Of a DNA stretch of 64,000 bases, positions 53,563-63,999 are shown piece by piece (within the stretch, counting starts at the first letter, position 1; each line of letters opens with the position of its first letter). The position numbers were made by a program, and so were the translations under genes. The stretch spans positions 18,357,292 through 18,421,291 of the forward strand of contig NC_133216.1 of assembly GCF_040436345.1 (NCBI RefSeq). Direction: 5' to 3'. The DNA comes from Pagrus major. Lineage: Eukaryota > Chordata > Actinopteri > Spariformes > Sparidae. The notes beneath the pieces were generated by a model. It did no database searches, was not told the DNA's origin, and worked only from the letters and a program-made list of their open reading frames with translations.

Positions 53563-55146
53563 TTAAGACAATTTCTAGTACTTAATTCTCAGGGTTGAAC
53601 TATTTTAAATTTAATTTGGTAAATATTTTATTTGGCATAGGCCACTACTCCAAAACGTAACAGGAAAAAAACAAAGATATATAGCCTACTTCATACAGGC
53701 TCGGCTAGTCTTACACATAGCTTGAAAAATCATAACTGTAAACTGGAGAAAAGCACTGCTGCAGATGCAAACTCAGTGGACTCAGACTGAAAAACAAGTT
53801 TACACAGTGGAAGAAATGTCAGCAAAACTGCAAATGAAAAGGGACGCTTTCCTACAAAGATGGATTTGTGTGTTGAATGTCTAAATGCTAGGTTGTCGCT
53901 ACACAGATGTACTGCTAGAGAATGAAAAGAACTCTGTCAAGGACTTTTTAACAGTATTAAAGGTAAAGGATTTAAAAACCAAAACAATGTTTGAGTCATT
54001 ATTTCTCTATTTGAGTGTCGATGAATTGAGGAACTCCGTAGTCTTGTTTTATGTTCAATGTTACTGATATTGAAACTGAACATTGGGATTTGGTTAGTTT
54101 GTTTCTGTCTACAAACTAAAGTGGACTGATGTGAGCTGCCTTCAGGAAACCTAACCCAGGAGCCTCTGTAGTCAAACTACAAAAGACTTCAGCCAGCCTT
54201 TGGACACTGTTACAGAATTTTAGCAAGTCATCAATTTGAGGGAATGAATGCCGGTTTTACTTGCACACCCCCAACACCTTCTTTTCTTTCTTCTATAGCC
54301 CCTGAACATCCCCCTCCTCCTCCCTCCCTCCATTCACCGCTCCTCTTTGTGAGTGTACCGGTGATATTGTGATGCAGGGTGGAGCAGGAGGAAGGGGAGC
54401 GAAGCTGTGCAGAGAGAGCAGCACACAACAGCTGTTGCTGCACTTTCGCTGTCCGAAGAGCTCCAGATTACTTCACTTCACAAAGTTTCTGAGACATTTA
54501 GGCACAGGTACGAGAGGCCCCTCACATCCTCACCCTTTCTTCTCCTTTTTCATCTTCCTCTTCTCCTACACTGCTTCCTCTCCGGCCCCCACCTCTAATA
54601 AACTTCTCTTGTCTACCATTCATTTCCCTCCAGCCTCCTGTAGAGGCTCTTCATTCTCCCCATCTCATTTTCCTCTGGCCCACTCTCTCAGTCTTGCCCT
54701 CTCCTCCTCCACTCCACCTACTTTCTACAATTCTGCCCCCTCCCAGGCTTTCCTCTCTAATCCCTCCTTCTGTTTTTTTTTTTTTCATTCTTTCCAGAGA
54801 GGATTTGGGCAAAGTGTTTAATGGGTTGCAACAAATGGGCAAAGGGGTGAGCTGTAGTCAGGTGCTACACATTTACGCAGACACCAAACTCACTTTTCCA
54901 GACTGTTTTCTAATTTCCTGGCACTCCTACAACTGTACAGATGTTCAAAATATATCTGTCACCTACAGTGCACTATGCAGATGAGCCGGGGTAGAGTGGC
55001 AGTCTACTTACAACCAGGGATCTTATTTAACTTTTCTTAAACTCTTAAGCTCGTTCAAGAACTCTTGTCTCAAGGGCTGCCATATTGAGGTAAGGACATA
55101 ACTCAGTTCGAGTGCAGAAGTTTCAGACAAAGGAGTTCAGAATATA

Positions 55147-55478
55147 TTAAAGGCGCACTCCGGCGACGTAGTGCTGCACTTCCATGGAGTTGGGGGGCTA
55201 GATGGTCAAAACAGATGCAGTAAAAGCCGAGGTATCCTGACTTTTAGTCGTTATCATGGGTCAAGCTCCAAAAACAATAGGTCCTACACTTCCCATGATG
55301 CAACTCCTTTCCCCCTCGAAACCAAGCCAAAATAACCCAGATGACCTCACCAGGGTTCTTTTCCTAGACTTTAAGGCATCCCTCGAGCCACAGAGGCCAT
55401 TTTACAGCTGTTTTCACAGTCCAACTGGACCTCCCTATGATGAGTAGGTTCTGTAAAATTGGTGGAGTGCCTCTTTAA
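55147..55478 (+). mobile_element. MITE-like element (TTAAAGGCGCACTCC...GGAGTGCCTCTTTAA)
   Basis: Inverted ends of about 15 bp enclose a 332-bp body carrying ACTTCCCATGATGCAACTCC. This is a different family from A. No coding potential. Confidence 0.65.
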
Positions 55479-55800
55479 GATGTAGTCCAAGTCATTCTCT
55501 TTCTCTCCTCCTCCATTGTATGGCAACCATTTATGTCTCATGGTGGCTTTTGTGACCAAACACAGTAGGGTGGCTATTGTTTCCACATAAGTGGAAAACT
55601 ATACGCCTCTGAACAGATGTTGTAACAGTGTTTGAAGCAAAGAGGAATGAAGCAATCAGCGCTGTGCTTATTAACTGATGCTCTGCCAAAATGTTTTTGC
55701 AGGAGTGAAAAACTTTTAAATGAACTTTTAAAATGACATTTTCAAGTATACATGCATTGCAGCTACTTCCGCCAAACTTTCTAAGGTATCTGCCTGTGTG

Positions 55801-55987
55801 TTAAAGGGGCATTATGTAGTTTTGGAAAAGAAATTCACACTCAGAAATGTAATATTTACAATATTAATGAGGTAATAATACAAACTCAGAATAGTTATTT
55901 TTCCATAACTGAATAAACAAGCTGTTCTCAGAGGAAAATAATTAAAAATTAAAATTTCCTCCTCAAAACTACGCAGTGCATTTTTAA
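55801..55987 (+). mobile_element. MITE family A, copy 3 (internal deletion derivative)
   Basis: Starts TTAAAGGGGCATTATGTAGT and ends AAAACTACGCAGTGCATTTT. It keeps the outer parts of copy 1 but lacks the CCGCCACAT core. Confidence 0.8.
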
Positions 55988-57198
55988 CTGAAGTGTTGTA
56001 ACTACAAACAGTCAGTTGGGTCAATTTATGATAGCAGCCATTACGTCATATGTTCGATGAAATACAGTTTTTCACTGACAGACACACTGGGAGCACATGA
56101 AATGAATAAAGTTACCTGTAACAACCTTTATTGTGTAAAACTATTACACTGATGGCAGTGGAATACTGGAACACAGTCAGGGGTACTTTATTAGAGCAGA
56201 GACACAAATAAAAGCAGAGTGAGCACCATAACACATCAACTAGTGCCATACTGTCAATGTGGTGCCAAATGTAACTATAATGAAAATACAGAGGGTTAAT
56301 AACCTAAAAATATTGTACCAGGTCTGATGGTGGATTTTACTGAACCTCGGTAAGCTTCTTGTAAAAACTAACTTACGATTTTCTTGACTTTACGGTTTAG
56401 CCTCCTGGGACAAAACTTTGATACGGAATATCTCAGAAGTGTAGTACACTCACATCCAGCACAACCTCTTAATACCAAGCTCATGATATGGATCAACAAC
56501 TTGAAAGAAATATTAATAACTTAAGCAGGGGTGATGGGAAGTGGACAATCTGTCGCTAGTGCACAAAGTGAAATGTGTTCTCAAGTAAAGGGAGAACAAA
56601 AGAGAAAAGGAAACACAGATTCATTGATATATACATGAGACAGTTATGACTAACAGTTCTCTTATGAAGGGGAAAACTGCAAAGGGTATGTATGCATTTT
56701 GTGTTGTCACATATTAATTGTATCAATAACAAAAAACGACAAAAGATTTTGAATAAGGTAGAACAATTGGTAAAGTGACAGACATTAAAATAATGACAGC
56801 TTTATGTGTCCCTCTAGTGGCACAAAGAGGCAACAGCATCTACCAGAAAGGTGAACTCTTATCATGATGTCACTATGCTGTCGTCTCTTGCTCAACTGGC
56901 CTGGTTTTAGTGCTGTTCTTGTCACAACATTATTATTCCAATATAGGAAATATGTAGTCGACAGTATAAAATAAATTAAACAAACAGCACATACCTATGG
57001 CCTTGGTGTTTTCAGCTGCTATACGACTCATACTTGAGGAGACCCAAGGTGTCATTTAAAGAAATCCATGAGAAATCCACGTGAAGGTATTTCAAATGAC
57101 TCAATCAGATTTGCAAGGAAAAACCTAGTACTATATGTTTACATATCAATGCTGTACAAAGGACAACAAATGTACATCTTGGCACAAAAAAACAATAG

Positions 57199-57522
57199 CC
57201 TAGTTTAAAAAAACGGTGGTCAACTCTGAAATGTGACATCGCTACACAGAAACCAAGCGATGCTCACCAAGAAGATGTCATCTTTCAAATCGTGGAAAAG
57301 CTAAGCCAAGAAATTGTTATTACACCGAATTATATAATTCCTTTACCAAATGACCACCAGCACACATTGAACACCCAGCTCCTAAAGGCAATCTGCTACG
57401 AGGCAGAGCAAAGCACCAAGAGCTGGTTACAGCTACTCAGCAAATCTGCAGAGGACGCGTTGAATAATGAATCTGATGTGTCAGGTGTTGTGATTTTTAA
57501 ATGCTCCCTAGCTGTTATTTAG
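57199..57522 (+). other. Unrecognised open stretch, coding-like, about 107 codons without ATG-led start
   Basis: The plus frame is open from 57199 to the TAA ending at 57522. Its composition is protein-like and not low-complexity, with segments such as EDVIFQIVEKLSQEIVI and NTQLLKAICYEAEQSTKSW and a mixed amphipathic pattern. A possible acceptor CACAG|AAACC (exon from 57250) and a weak donor CAG|GTGTTG near 57483 exist. It lies antisense to the region downstream of trappc6a. I do not recognise a family. It could be a relic of a transposon or gene exon, or chance. Confidence 0.25.
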
Positions 57523-58139
57523 ATGGATGCTCAAAGAGCTGTTATGGTAGTTGATAGTCCTGTGATATCAACTAGAATTATGTCTTTTATCCTAAATTCT
57601 GCTGATTTTCTTTTCAATTTGCAATTATTTCCTAATAAGTACTCAGTCTTTTCAATCTGAAGACTCAAAATTGCAACACATTACAAAGAATTTTACATTA
57701 CAATGTGATTTACTATACATTCACATTATTGTATTCGCAGCCACTGACAGTTTATTTTTTTCAAGCTTGGCCGAGTGGGGTGAGTCAGGGCCAGGCACCA
57801 CTCATTTACTGAAAACATAAGTTGAGAACATAATTCGTTATTTTGCTGAAAAGACAAAATAACCTATGTTAACATCAAGACGCAAAAGGAATCCAACAAA
57901 TCTTGTTCTGTATCAAAGTACCACAAGTAAAAGGTAAGCCCTGGCTAAACCTTCTCACTCCATCAGGGGTACCTGGTTGTCAGCAGAACCTGGCTTAGTC
58001 CTGTTTGACCCAGTTGTAGAAATCAGGGTGGTGTCTGATTGTCTCTGTGGTTGGACAGGGATTACTATCCTCACTTTAGGATTAACAGAACCCCCACAGG
58101 GCCGTGCTCATCAGCATCAGGGTAGCAGAGAGGATCAGG
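57523..58139. other. trappc6a: Likely trappc6a 3'UTR and downstream sequence
   Basis: AT-rich and noncoding. TTTATT at 57751-57756 reads AATAAA on the minus strand, about 385 nt after the trappc6a stop, and is a plausible poly(A) signal; other candidates lie further downstream. Confidence 0.4.
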
Positions 58140-60231
58140 TCACAACTTCTGGATCACCACCTGGAACTTACCTGGCAAAACAGAGAATAGGAGAGGTGAC
58201 CATTTGTTTAGAGCTTAATAGAGATATCAAACATTTTTTTAAGAATATGTTACTGAAGGATGCCCTCATGAATCTGACCAATATGTCCTGACTTCACTGA
58301 CCATATAATCAGTATGATTCCTCACATGAGTAAGAACCGTTATGCGATTATTGATAGCCAATGAGCATGTTATGTTACCTCACTCTACCAATCATGTAAC
58401 ACTTTCACACTGGACAAAAGCCACTGACACCTACTAACATCTGGCTTTTGTCTTTAGTTAAAAAGGGTACAATCTCAGATTATACCCTATCAATTCCAGC
58501 GCTGATTGTAATTTGGCGCATAAATATTTTTACATCTTTCTAGTAAAATGTAAAATAAAGTAACCATTGTGTCTTTGTCACTGGCCTCCATGCTGCCTTC
58601 TACCTTTCCCTGTTCTCTGGCGCATTGGAGATGTTGAAGTCAGGCCGACTCGTCCACAGACGATGTGAAAGGAGTCAATCTCCTATTTTAGTGGGCTTAC
58701 CCGTGTTAAAATAAAACAGCATATCTGTACTAATTTTGGTGTAAAATTGTAATAGATTGGTATTTGGATTGTACTTACAGGATGGCATAACAGAGACCTC
58801 TGCTGTCACCACGCTGTCCAAACCTAGGTTAGACAGCGCTCCTCTCACCACACCGCACGAAAAAGCGAGGTACTAAAAGTAAACACACACACAGAAATTA
58901 ATTGTAGCTACAATGCGATTGATCCTGATTTAAAAAAAGAACGGCAGTAAGAATGTATCGTGGTGTGTGAAGGAGAACGAGAGAAAGAGTGCACACTAAC
59001 CTTAGGAGCCTGATCCAGGTACTGTTTTCCATTGGATAGCTGAGTCAGCAGAGAAAACTTGTTGTCCTGCAGAACATAGGTACCCTATAGCAGAGAATAA
59101 ACACATGTATAGTATCAACCAGTAATACCAAATTTTAACCAGTGCTCAATATGCTTTTGTATATTTTCATTTCTTAATTTACCAATAAGGTTTCCTGTTA
59201 TTTAAAGACGCTTTTTGGGTTTCTGCCTTTCCTTTCTTGTGTTGCGGAGCATTTTTGTGCATGTAAAAGGTCTGCAAAGTGAAAAAGCCCAAAGTCCACG
59301 CCAAAAGGGGAGTTACTCTCTCCCACAGAAAAACACTGCTCCTGTACTGCTTGAAACGTCTGGTTTAGAGTCAAGCCTTTACTTCCATAACTTATGTCCA
59401 TCACGATGTAACAGGCGTTTTATAATTATGTATTTTTATATATTTATTATAAAATATATACACTCCAGTCAGTCTGCCGAAATCTCATTGACTGGAGAAA
59501 TAATTGTAGCTGACCAACAACCAGCTAAACACTACACACACAGCCCAAAGCGTGGTGTGCCATTTTTCGTTGTACCCTTGCCAGTCCACACCCTCTACAT
59601 TTTGATTGTACCTGATGGTTTGTTCTGAGGTTGTCAACCTGCCTCCTGAACACCTTCGTCCAGAAGTCTTTACAGACGAACTTCATTACATCCAACTCAT
59701 CCTTGAAGCTGGGAGAGTCCCGGGTCAACCTGGACAGAGCAAACATCAAAACAGACATTTACAGGATGCATGTCACACAGCATTAACTGCTGCACATACA
59801 GTATGAGGGTGTCCACCTACCTTTCGATGAGTCCTTGTCCCACTCTGAAGCCCATACTTTCAAGGACAGAAACACAGACAGCTCTGTCCTGAGGAGAGGA
59901 CATTAAAGCGGTTTAATTAGTAAGTGGACAACAATTAGCTTTATAAGTACAGTTTTGTATGTTTATTTTTATGGTCTGTCCTGTAAATGGTCATGTTGAG
60001 ACTACCATGTTATAATCAGATATAATCAGTGGTTATCACGGTGCAAGGTGAATCCAGACCACAGTGTAACTCACGGTTAAAGCTCTTCTGTATATTATGT
60101 GTCAACTGATTGATTCATGTCTTTACTGAACACACCTTGTTGTCCATCTCTCCTTTACTGGCTTGCTGCTCCTTGTAAACATGGGACACGATCTCCATAT
60201 GGAGAAAGTCAAACAGAGATTCGTCTGCCAT
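58140..60231 (-). CDS. trappc6a: TRAPP complex subunit 6 (TRAPPC6A/B-type, Bet3 fold), six coding exons
   Basis: Coding exons on the minus strand, in transcript order: 60136-60231, 59821-59888, 59612-59729, 59001-59084, 58779-58872 and 58140-58171. All introns are GT-AG and the frame is kept throughout, giving 163 aa (human 6A and 6B are about 158-159). The product begins MADESLFDFLHMEIVSHVY. It carries GFRVGQGLIER, the family signature KDELDVMKFVCKDFW, then DNLRTNHQGTYVLQDN, CGVVRGALSNLG and the ending CKFQVVIQKL. TRAPPC6 is a small Bet3-like core subunit of TRAPP, the GEF/tether for ER-Golgi and Golgi traffic. GTYVLQDN, APK and KFQVVI favour 6A over 6B from memory, as does the head-to-head neighbour bloc1s3, which adjoins TRAPPC6A on human chromosome 19. 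Family is nearly certain; 6A versus 6B is moderately certain. Confidence 0.95.
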
Positions 60232-60233
60232 TC

Positions 60234-60547
60234 CTGTCAAACACAGAAAAGGGGTTATATAGGCCAGTATAACGCTACCATAAAACGGTTTCACTTTATC
60301 TAGCTAGCTGTGCTCCGAAACACAAAAATTCGCCCCGCGTCTCAAGCAAGCTTAGCTTTAGCTAGATAGTTAGCCAAAGCAGCTAGCTAGTGTTTGCTAG
60401 CAACGTTCTCCAGGCGGTGATAACCAGTCTTTTCCTGTCTCGACATAAGAGAGATAATGAGGAAAAAAGTATAATACGTGTAACGTTGTGTATGGCATAG
60501 GTTGCAGTTAATAAGAAATAATAAAACAACGTTAACGCTACTGTACC
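60234..60547 (-). other. trappc6a: trappc6a 5'UTR intron and end of a noncoding first exon
   Basis: Two bases before the ATG the minus strand reads TTTGACAG|GA-ATG, a good acceptor. Upstream, TTACAG|GTACAG at 60545-60547 is a good donor. This implies a 5'UTR intron (60234-60546) and a noncoding exon whose 3' end is 60547; its start is not defined. The intron is rich in GCTAGC-like repeats. Inferred from splice signals only. Confidence 0.55.
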
Positions 60548-61154
60548 TGTAATGACTTCAGGCTACACGACGTAAACAAGTCGGCTTCTTTGGTTGCACT
60601 CGATATTAACGCCAGGGTACTCCTCGGGACTCATTTAGGCGGAGTTAACAGGAGTCAAACCCCTTGAGTAACGTGAAAAGTACCCGTTGGTGGTGAGCAA
60701 TATGCTACTTGAAAAATGAGGTAATGCTAAAAATTGTTCGTCCAGTAGTACAACATATGTTCCCGAGTGGTGCCTGAAACACATTAGAAAATTGCGCACA
60801 ACTTGATATCCGGCGTACGCCGATTTCATTATGAAACAGGCTTTTGAGTTCATGGTGCGTGTCTTCCAATCGCGTTATGAAACGTCACGTATCACATGAC
60901 CGGATGTCTCTGATCGGATTGGGTGGCGTACAACAAACTACTTCCTTATTGCTCATGTGATTTGTGTTTGGCATCTCAGAGGAGGTTTGACAGTTTTGTG
61001 TTTTTTAACTGTATTTTTAGAAATCAAGCTTTTAGCTAAGGTTAAGTTATCTTGTACTGAGAGCAGATTTGGGGAAACCTTTTGCTCTCGGTGTCACTTC
61101 CGGTTATTTACAGTAACAATACATATTTGTTTCAGTGTAGCTAACGACATTTCG

Positions 61155-61225
<71 letters not shown>

Positions 61226-61226
61226 C
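60548..61226. promoter_or_regulatory. Shared bidirectional promoter of trappc6a and bloc1s3
   Basis: The two ATGs are about 1 kb apart and divergent, with no TATA box seen. CCAAT occurs on the plus strand at 60866-60870 and on the minus strand at 60918-60922. The MITF/TFE M-box TCACATGA is at 60892-60899 and its reverse form TCATGTGA at 60953-60960. A CRE/E-box-like AACGTCACGT lies beside the first. An ETS/GABP site ACTTCCGG is at 61096-61103. CCAAT plus ETS without TATA is typical of vertebrate bidirectional promoters. A weak candidate donor AAG|GTTAAG at 61040/61041 could end a noncoding bloc1s3 exon. Confidence 0.6.
61156..61221. repeat. (TG)33 microsatellite immediately before the bloc1s3 start
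   Basis: An uninterrupted 66-bp TG/GT run ends in GCAG and is followed two bases later by the bloc1s3 ATG. It is either in the 5'UTR or forms the 3' end of a 5'UTR intron. Confidence 0.97.
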
Positions 61227-62746
61227 ATGTCAAACAGGTACCAGATAGTGGTGCAGGGCGAGGCCTCTGAGACAGACTCTGATGATGAGGTCTACATCAC
61301 CTCCATGCCTGCTCCCCAAACTGCCACAGCTGGAACCAAGGTTGTCTTGTAGGCATTGCCTGTGTGTGTGTGTGTGCGTGCATGTGGGTGTGTGCATGAG
61401 TGTGTGTGTTTGAGAGCGATGGCATTAAAGTGAATTCATAATAATCAAACAATGTCTCCACCCCTCCTTTGGTCATGGAGCTACAGTGTGCTTTGTCTGT
61501 GGTTTTGGATGCTGTCAGGTTCCTGGGGAGGCGTCTGAAACAGACAGTGAGGGTGAAGAGGAGCAGGCAGACCGAGCCTCTACAGTGAGCCAGGAGAGCA
61601 CTCAGATACTCAGGAGAGACCTGCCTCCACTTATAGTGGTCAGAGACCATCCTGATATACAGTCGATAGTGGAGGACCGGCCGAGCCCGACACACAAGCC
61701 ACATGGTGAGGATACAAAATTACACAATATTTTACATGATGTGTGACAGAATACTCTGAACTCAAGGCTCAGTTTATTAGGGATGTGGTTGAAAGGTCTG
61801 AAAAAACTGATAAGTGGACCTTCGAGTCCACACATTGGACTGGAGGAAGGCGGTTTGGATCTCAGTCATTTCAGTATGTAACTTTGTTTCCAGGTGACAC
61901 CCTCTTACAACAGAAGCTGCAGGAGTCTAACATGCGGCTGTATACTGACGTGGGACAGGCTGTACGGCAGGTTTATGGCAGTGCCAGTAGAGAGGTACGC
62001 AGATGTGCTTAACTCAGGACACTTCATATCATAGATGCCCTTTATGCTACATCTTTACTACAAAGACCACTGCACTGATTAAGAATATTTGAACACTTAA
62101 CATTCTGCTTCATAAAAGAAAAGTAATCAGACCAATGAAGAATTAGAAAAGAGAAATACTTTATTGATCCCTGAGGGAGGAAATTGGGTTACGTTACAGT
62201 TGCTCCTGTAAGAAAAGAAATGTTAATGCGTAGATCAATTTTAAGAAAATATAAAATGGAGAATAGATAACAAGAATTGAGAGTATTTTAAAATAAAAAC
62301 ATATAAAATGTAAAATATGTGCTTGAACCTATGATATATGATAACTATTTAGAAATAGAAACATGAAAAGATATGTGCCTCCTACTACACTACCTAGATA
62401 GATCAATTTGAGTCATACTGAAATAGGTAATAGAATAGGACAGAATTAACAACAATCCTATGATAAGTATCTTGTAACAGATAATTGAATGTGAGCAGCA
62501 TTCCCTCATTTCAGTAGTTTTGTTGCTGTGGTTGTTTGACTCTGATTGTTTGTGTGAAAGGTGCAAAGTGCGACAGCTCAGCTGAACGGTTCGCAGAGCG
62601 CCATCATCAACGCCTCCCACAGCATCCGATTAATCCTTGACGACCTGAAGGCTGTGTCCGAGAAGATTGACATCATCACCAGCTGTCAAATTCTGCCTGA
62701 TATAAACATCAACAATCCAAATAATAACACCGCTCCTCTACCTTGA
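61227..62746 (+). CDS. bloc1s3: BLOC-1 complex subunit 3 (BLOS3), four coding exons
   Basis: Coding exons are 61227-61340, 61519-61705, 61894-61994 and 62561-62746, giving 195 aa (human about 202). The start MSNRYQIVVQGEASETDSDD sits three bases after a possible acceptor (GTGCAG|TC-ATG). The acidic N-terminal half holds two GEASETDS motifs, one in each of the first two exons, as in mammalian BLOS3 where two GEA-ETDS copies occur. RDLPPLIVVRD follows. The helical C-terminal half includes LLQQKLQESNMRLYTDVGQAV, the segment QSATAQLNGSQSAIINASHSI and the near-terminal ILPDIN, matching the conserved end of BLOS3. The protein is a structural subunit of BLOC-1, which sorts cargo to melanosomes and other lysosome-related organelles; human loss causes Hermansky-Pudlak syndrome 8. 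The donor of exon 1 (AAG|GTTGTC) is weak; intron retention there would add VVL and a stop. Confidence 0.93.
62138..62200 (+). repeat. Retroposon-tail-like repeat in bloc1s3 intron 3
   Basis: AATACTTTATTGATCCCTGA followed by GGGAGGAAATTGGG matches the 3' tail wording of abundant fish LINE/SINE repeats. Only this short piece is seen. Confidence 0.55.
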
Positions 62747-63381
62747 AGAAACAAACCAGTATATGTATTTAAAACATATATATATTATGGATGTATTTTC
62801 TCTGAATATTAGAGTAGGATTCAAGCTGGAAAGAACAGCATGTTGGTTTTATTTCATTGTTTACAAGCAGTGCCTACACAAATTAACAAATTTGTATATT
62901 TAACAGTCACACAATATATATTTATTTATGTATGAGGATTATTTGTTCTGTGTTTAAAGCTCTGGGGATATTTCTGTAAAGAGTAGGATTCTAGGAAAAG
63001 ACTGGTTCTGTCATTTCATGTTTTGAGATATGTTTAACATAGGAATGTGTCAAATATGCCCTTTTCTTGCTGTAAATATTAATATAACTCAATACAATCT
63101 CTTAAACCACTGTGCACTGTTTCACTATTTTGAAGTCACATCCTTTGCTGTCTGTTTTATGCTCCTCTGTGAAAGTTCAGTGAGGCAGTTTCTTTTTTTC
63201 TGCCTTGTGTAAAATTAATATATCTCAATCATTTACATTTCTTTTGCCAAAAGTCTGTAAGTGTGTGTGTGCTGGGAGACATTGATCACCTGGTAGAGTG
63301 GACAGCCCATGCACTAAGGCATGTCTTCCCCCACTCTTTCAACCATTTCCTGTCACTCTCGCAGCTGTCATATCAAATAAA
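62747..63381 (+). terminator. bloc1s3: bloc1s3 3'UTR and candidate poly(A) signal
   Basis: AT-rich noncoding sequence follows the stop. The first clear AATAAA is at 63376-63381, giving a 3'UTR of about 630 nt. It would end about 145 bp from the candidate poly(A) site of the convergent minus-strand gene. Use of this site is inferred. Confidence 0.4.
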
Positions 63382-63525
63382 TGCTAAAGAAGCTCAAAAC
63401 AATGTGTGTGCTGCTGCCCTGGTGGTTCTTTCACAGATGTTGCTTTGAATGAAGGTAAAGGTGTAGATTCTCGAAACAACTGGAAAGAACATTCTTGCTT
63501 TAAATTAATTGGTTATGAATATACA

Positions 63526-63531
63526 TTTATT
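63526..63531 (-). terminator. Candidate poly(A) signal of the micropeptide gene
   Basis: TTTATT on the plus strand reads AATAAA on the minus strand, about 345 nt after the micropeptide stop. It is the nearest canonical signal I see. Low certainty. Confidence 0.3.
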
Positions 63532-63876
63532 TCCAAAAAACAATGTAAAAAAAACAAAAATACAGAGTGTGAAAATAATTTTCTGTGACTGTATATTTTG
63601 CCACTACATCTACAAAGGTTGATTGTATCAGACTGAATACCAGTAAATTATCCTCAACATTAACAATATCATAGACTGCTACTGATACAATAGGCCTGAT
63701 ATGTTTTTATAAGTGTACTGTATTACTACAACTCTCTTCTGTGTATAAAGCACGCTGTCCCGTCCTTCTACTTGTCCTTCCATCCATCTATCAATTAGAA
63801 GATTTCCCATTTCTACATCTGTCCATACCATCCAACAGCTTCAAGTCCATCCATGACCAGTGTGTGTGTAGGCATG

Positions 63877-63999
63877 TCAAATAGGTGTATAGACGTACAC
63901 TAACACCACAACCAGCAGGTTGAGAAATGTGCCCACAATACCCACAATGCCAAGTATGTCTTCGAGGTCACCCTTGCATCTGCATGATTCAGGAGGCAT
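63877..63999 (-). CDS. TUNAR/BNLN-like single-pass membrane micropeptide (last or only coding exon, at window edge)
   Basis: The minus strand from ATG at 63999 to TGA at 63877 encodes 40 residues. A short polar and acidic start (PPESCRCKGDLEDI) leads into a hydrophobic stretch ending GTFLNLLVVVLVYVYTPI at the C-terminus. From memory, human TUNAR (48 aa) ends GTILNLIVIIFVYIYTTL: 10 of 18 positions are identical and most others are conservative. TUNAR sits in the ER membrane and modulates SERCA/calcium in neural and beta cells; that role here is inference. The frame stays open to the window edge (one more base), so the true start could lie upstream or this could be the last exon of a longer message. 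A possible acceptor (CATGCAG|ATG) within it cannot be excluded. Not seen: promoter or Kozak context. Confidence 0.6.
   Translation of the reverse strand: MPPESCRCKGDLEDILGIVGIVGTFLNLLVVVLVYVYTPI

Larger units (their letters stand above)
50500..57198. other. Intergenic region downstream of the second CCCH gene
   Basis: Holds a (GT)n, MITE family A copies, another MITE and long C/T-rich tracts (54280-54345, 54520-54790). No gene is supported. Confidence 0.55.

Noticed and set aside
59215-59628. 137-codon plus-strand frame
   Set aside because: Antisense to trappc6a intron 3 and part of exon 3; no independent support.
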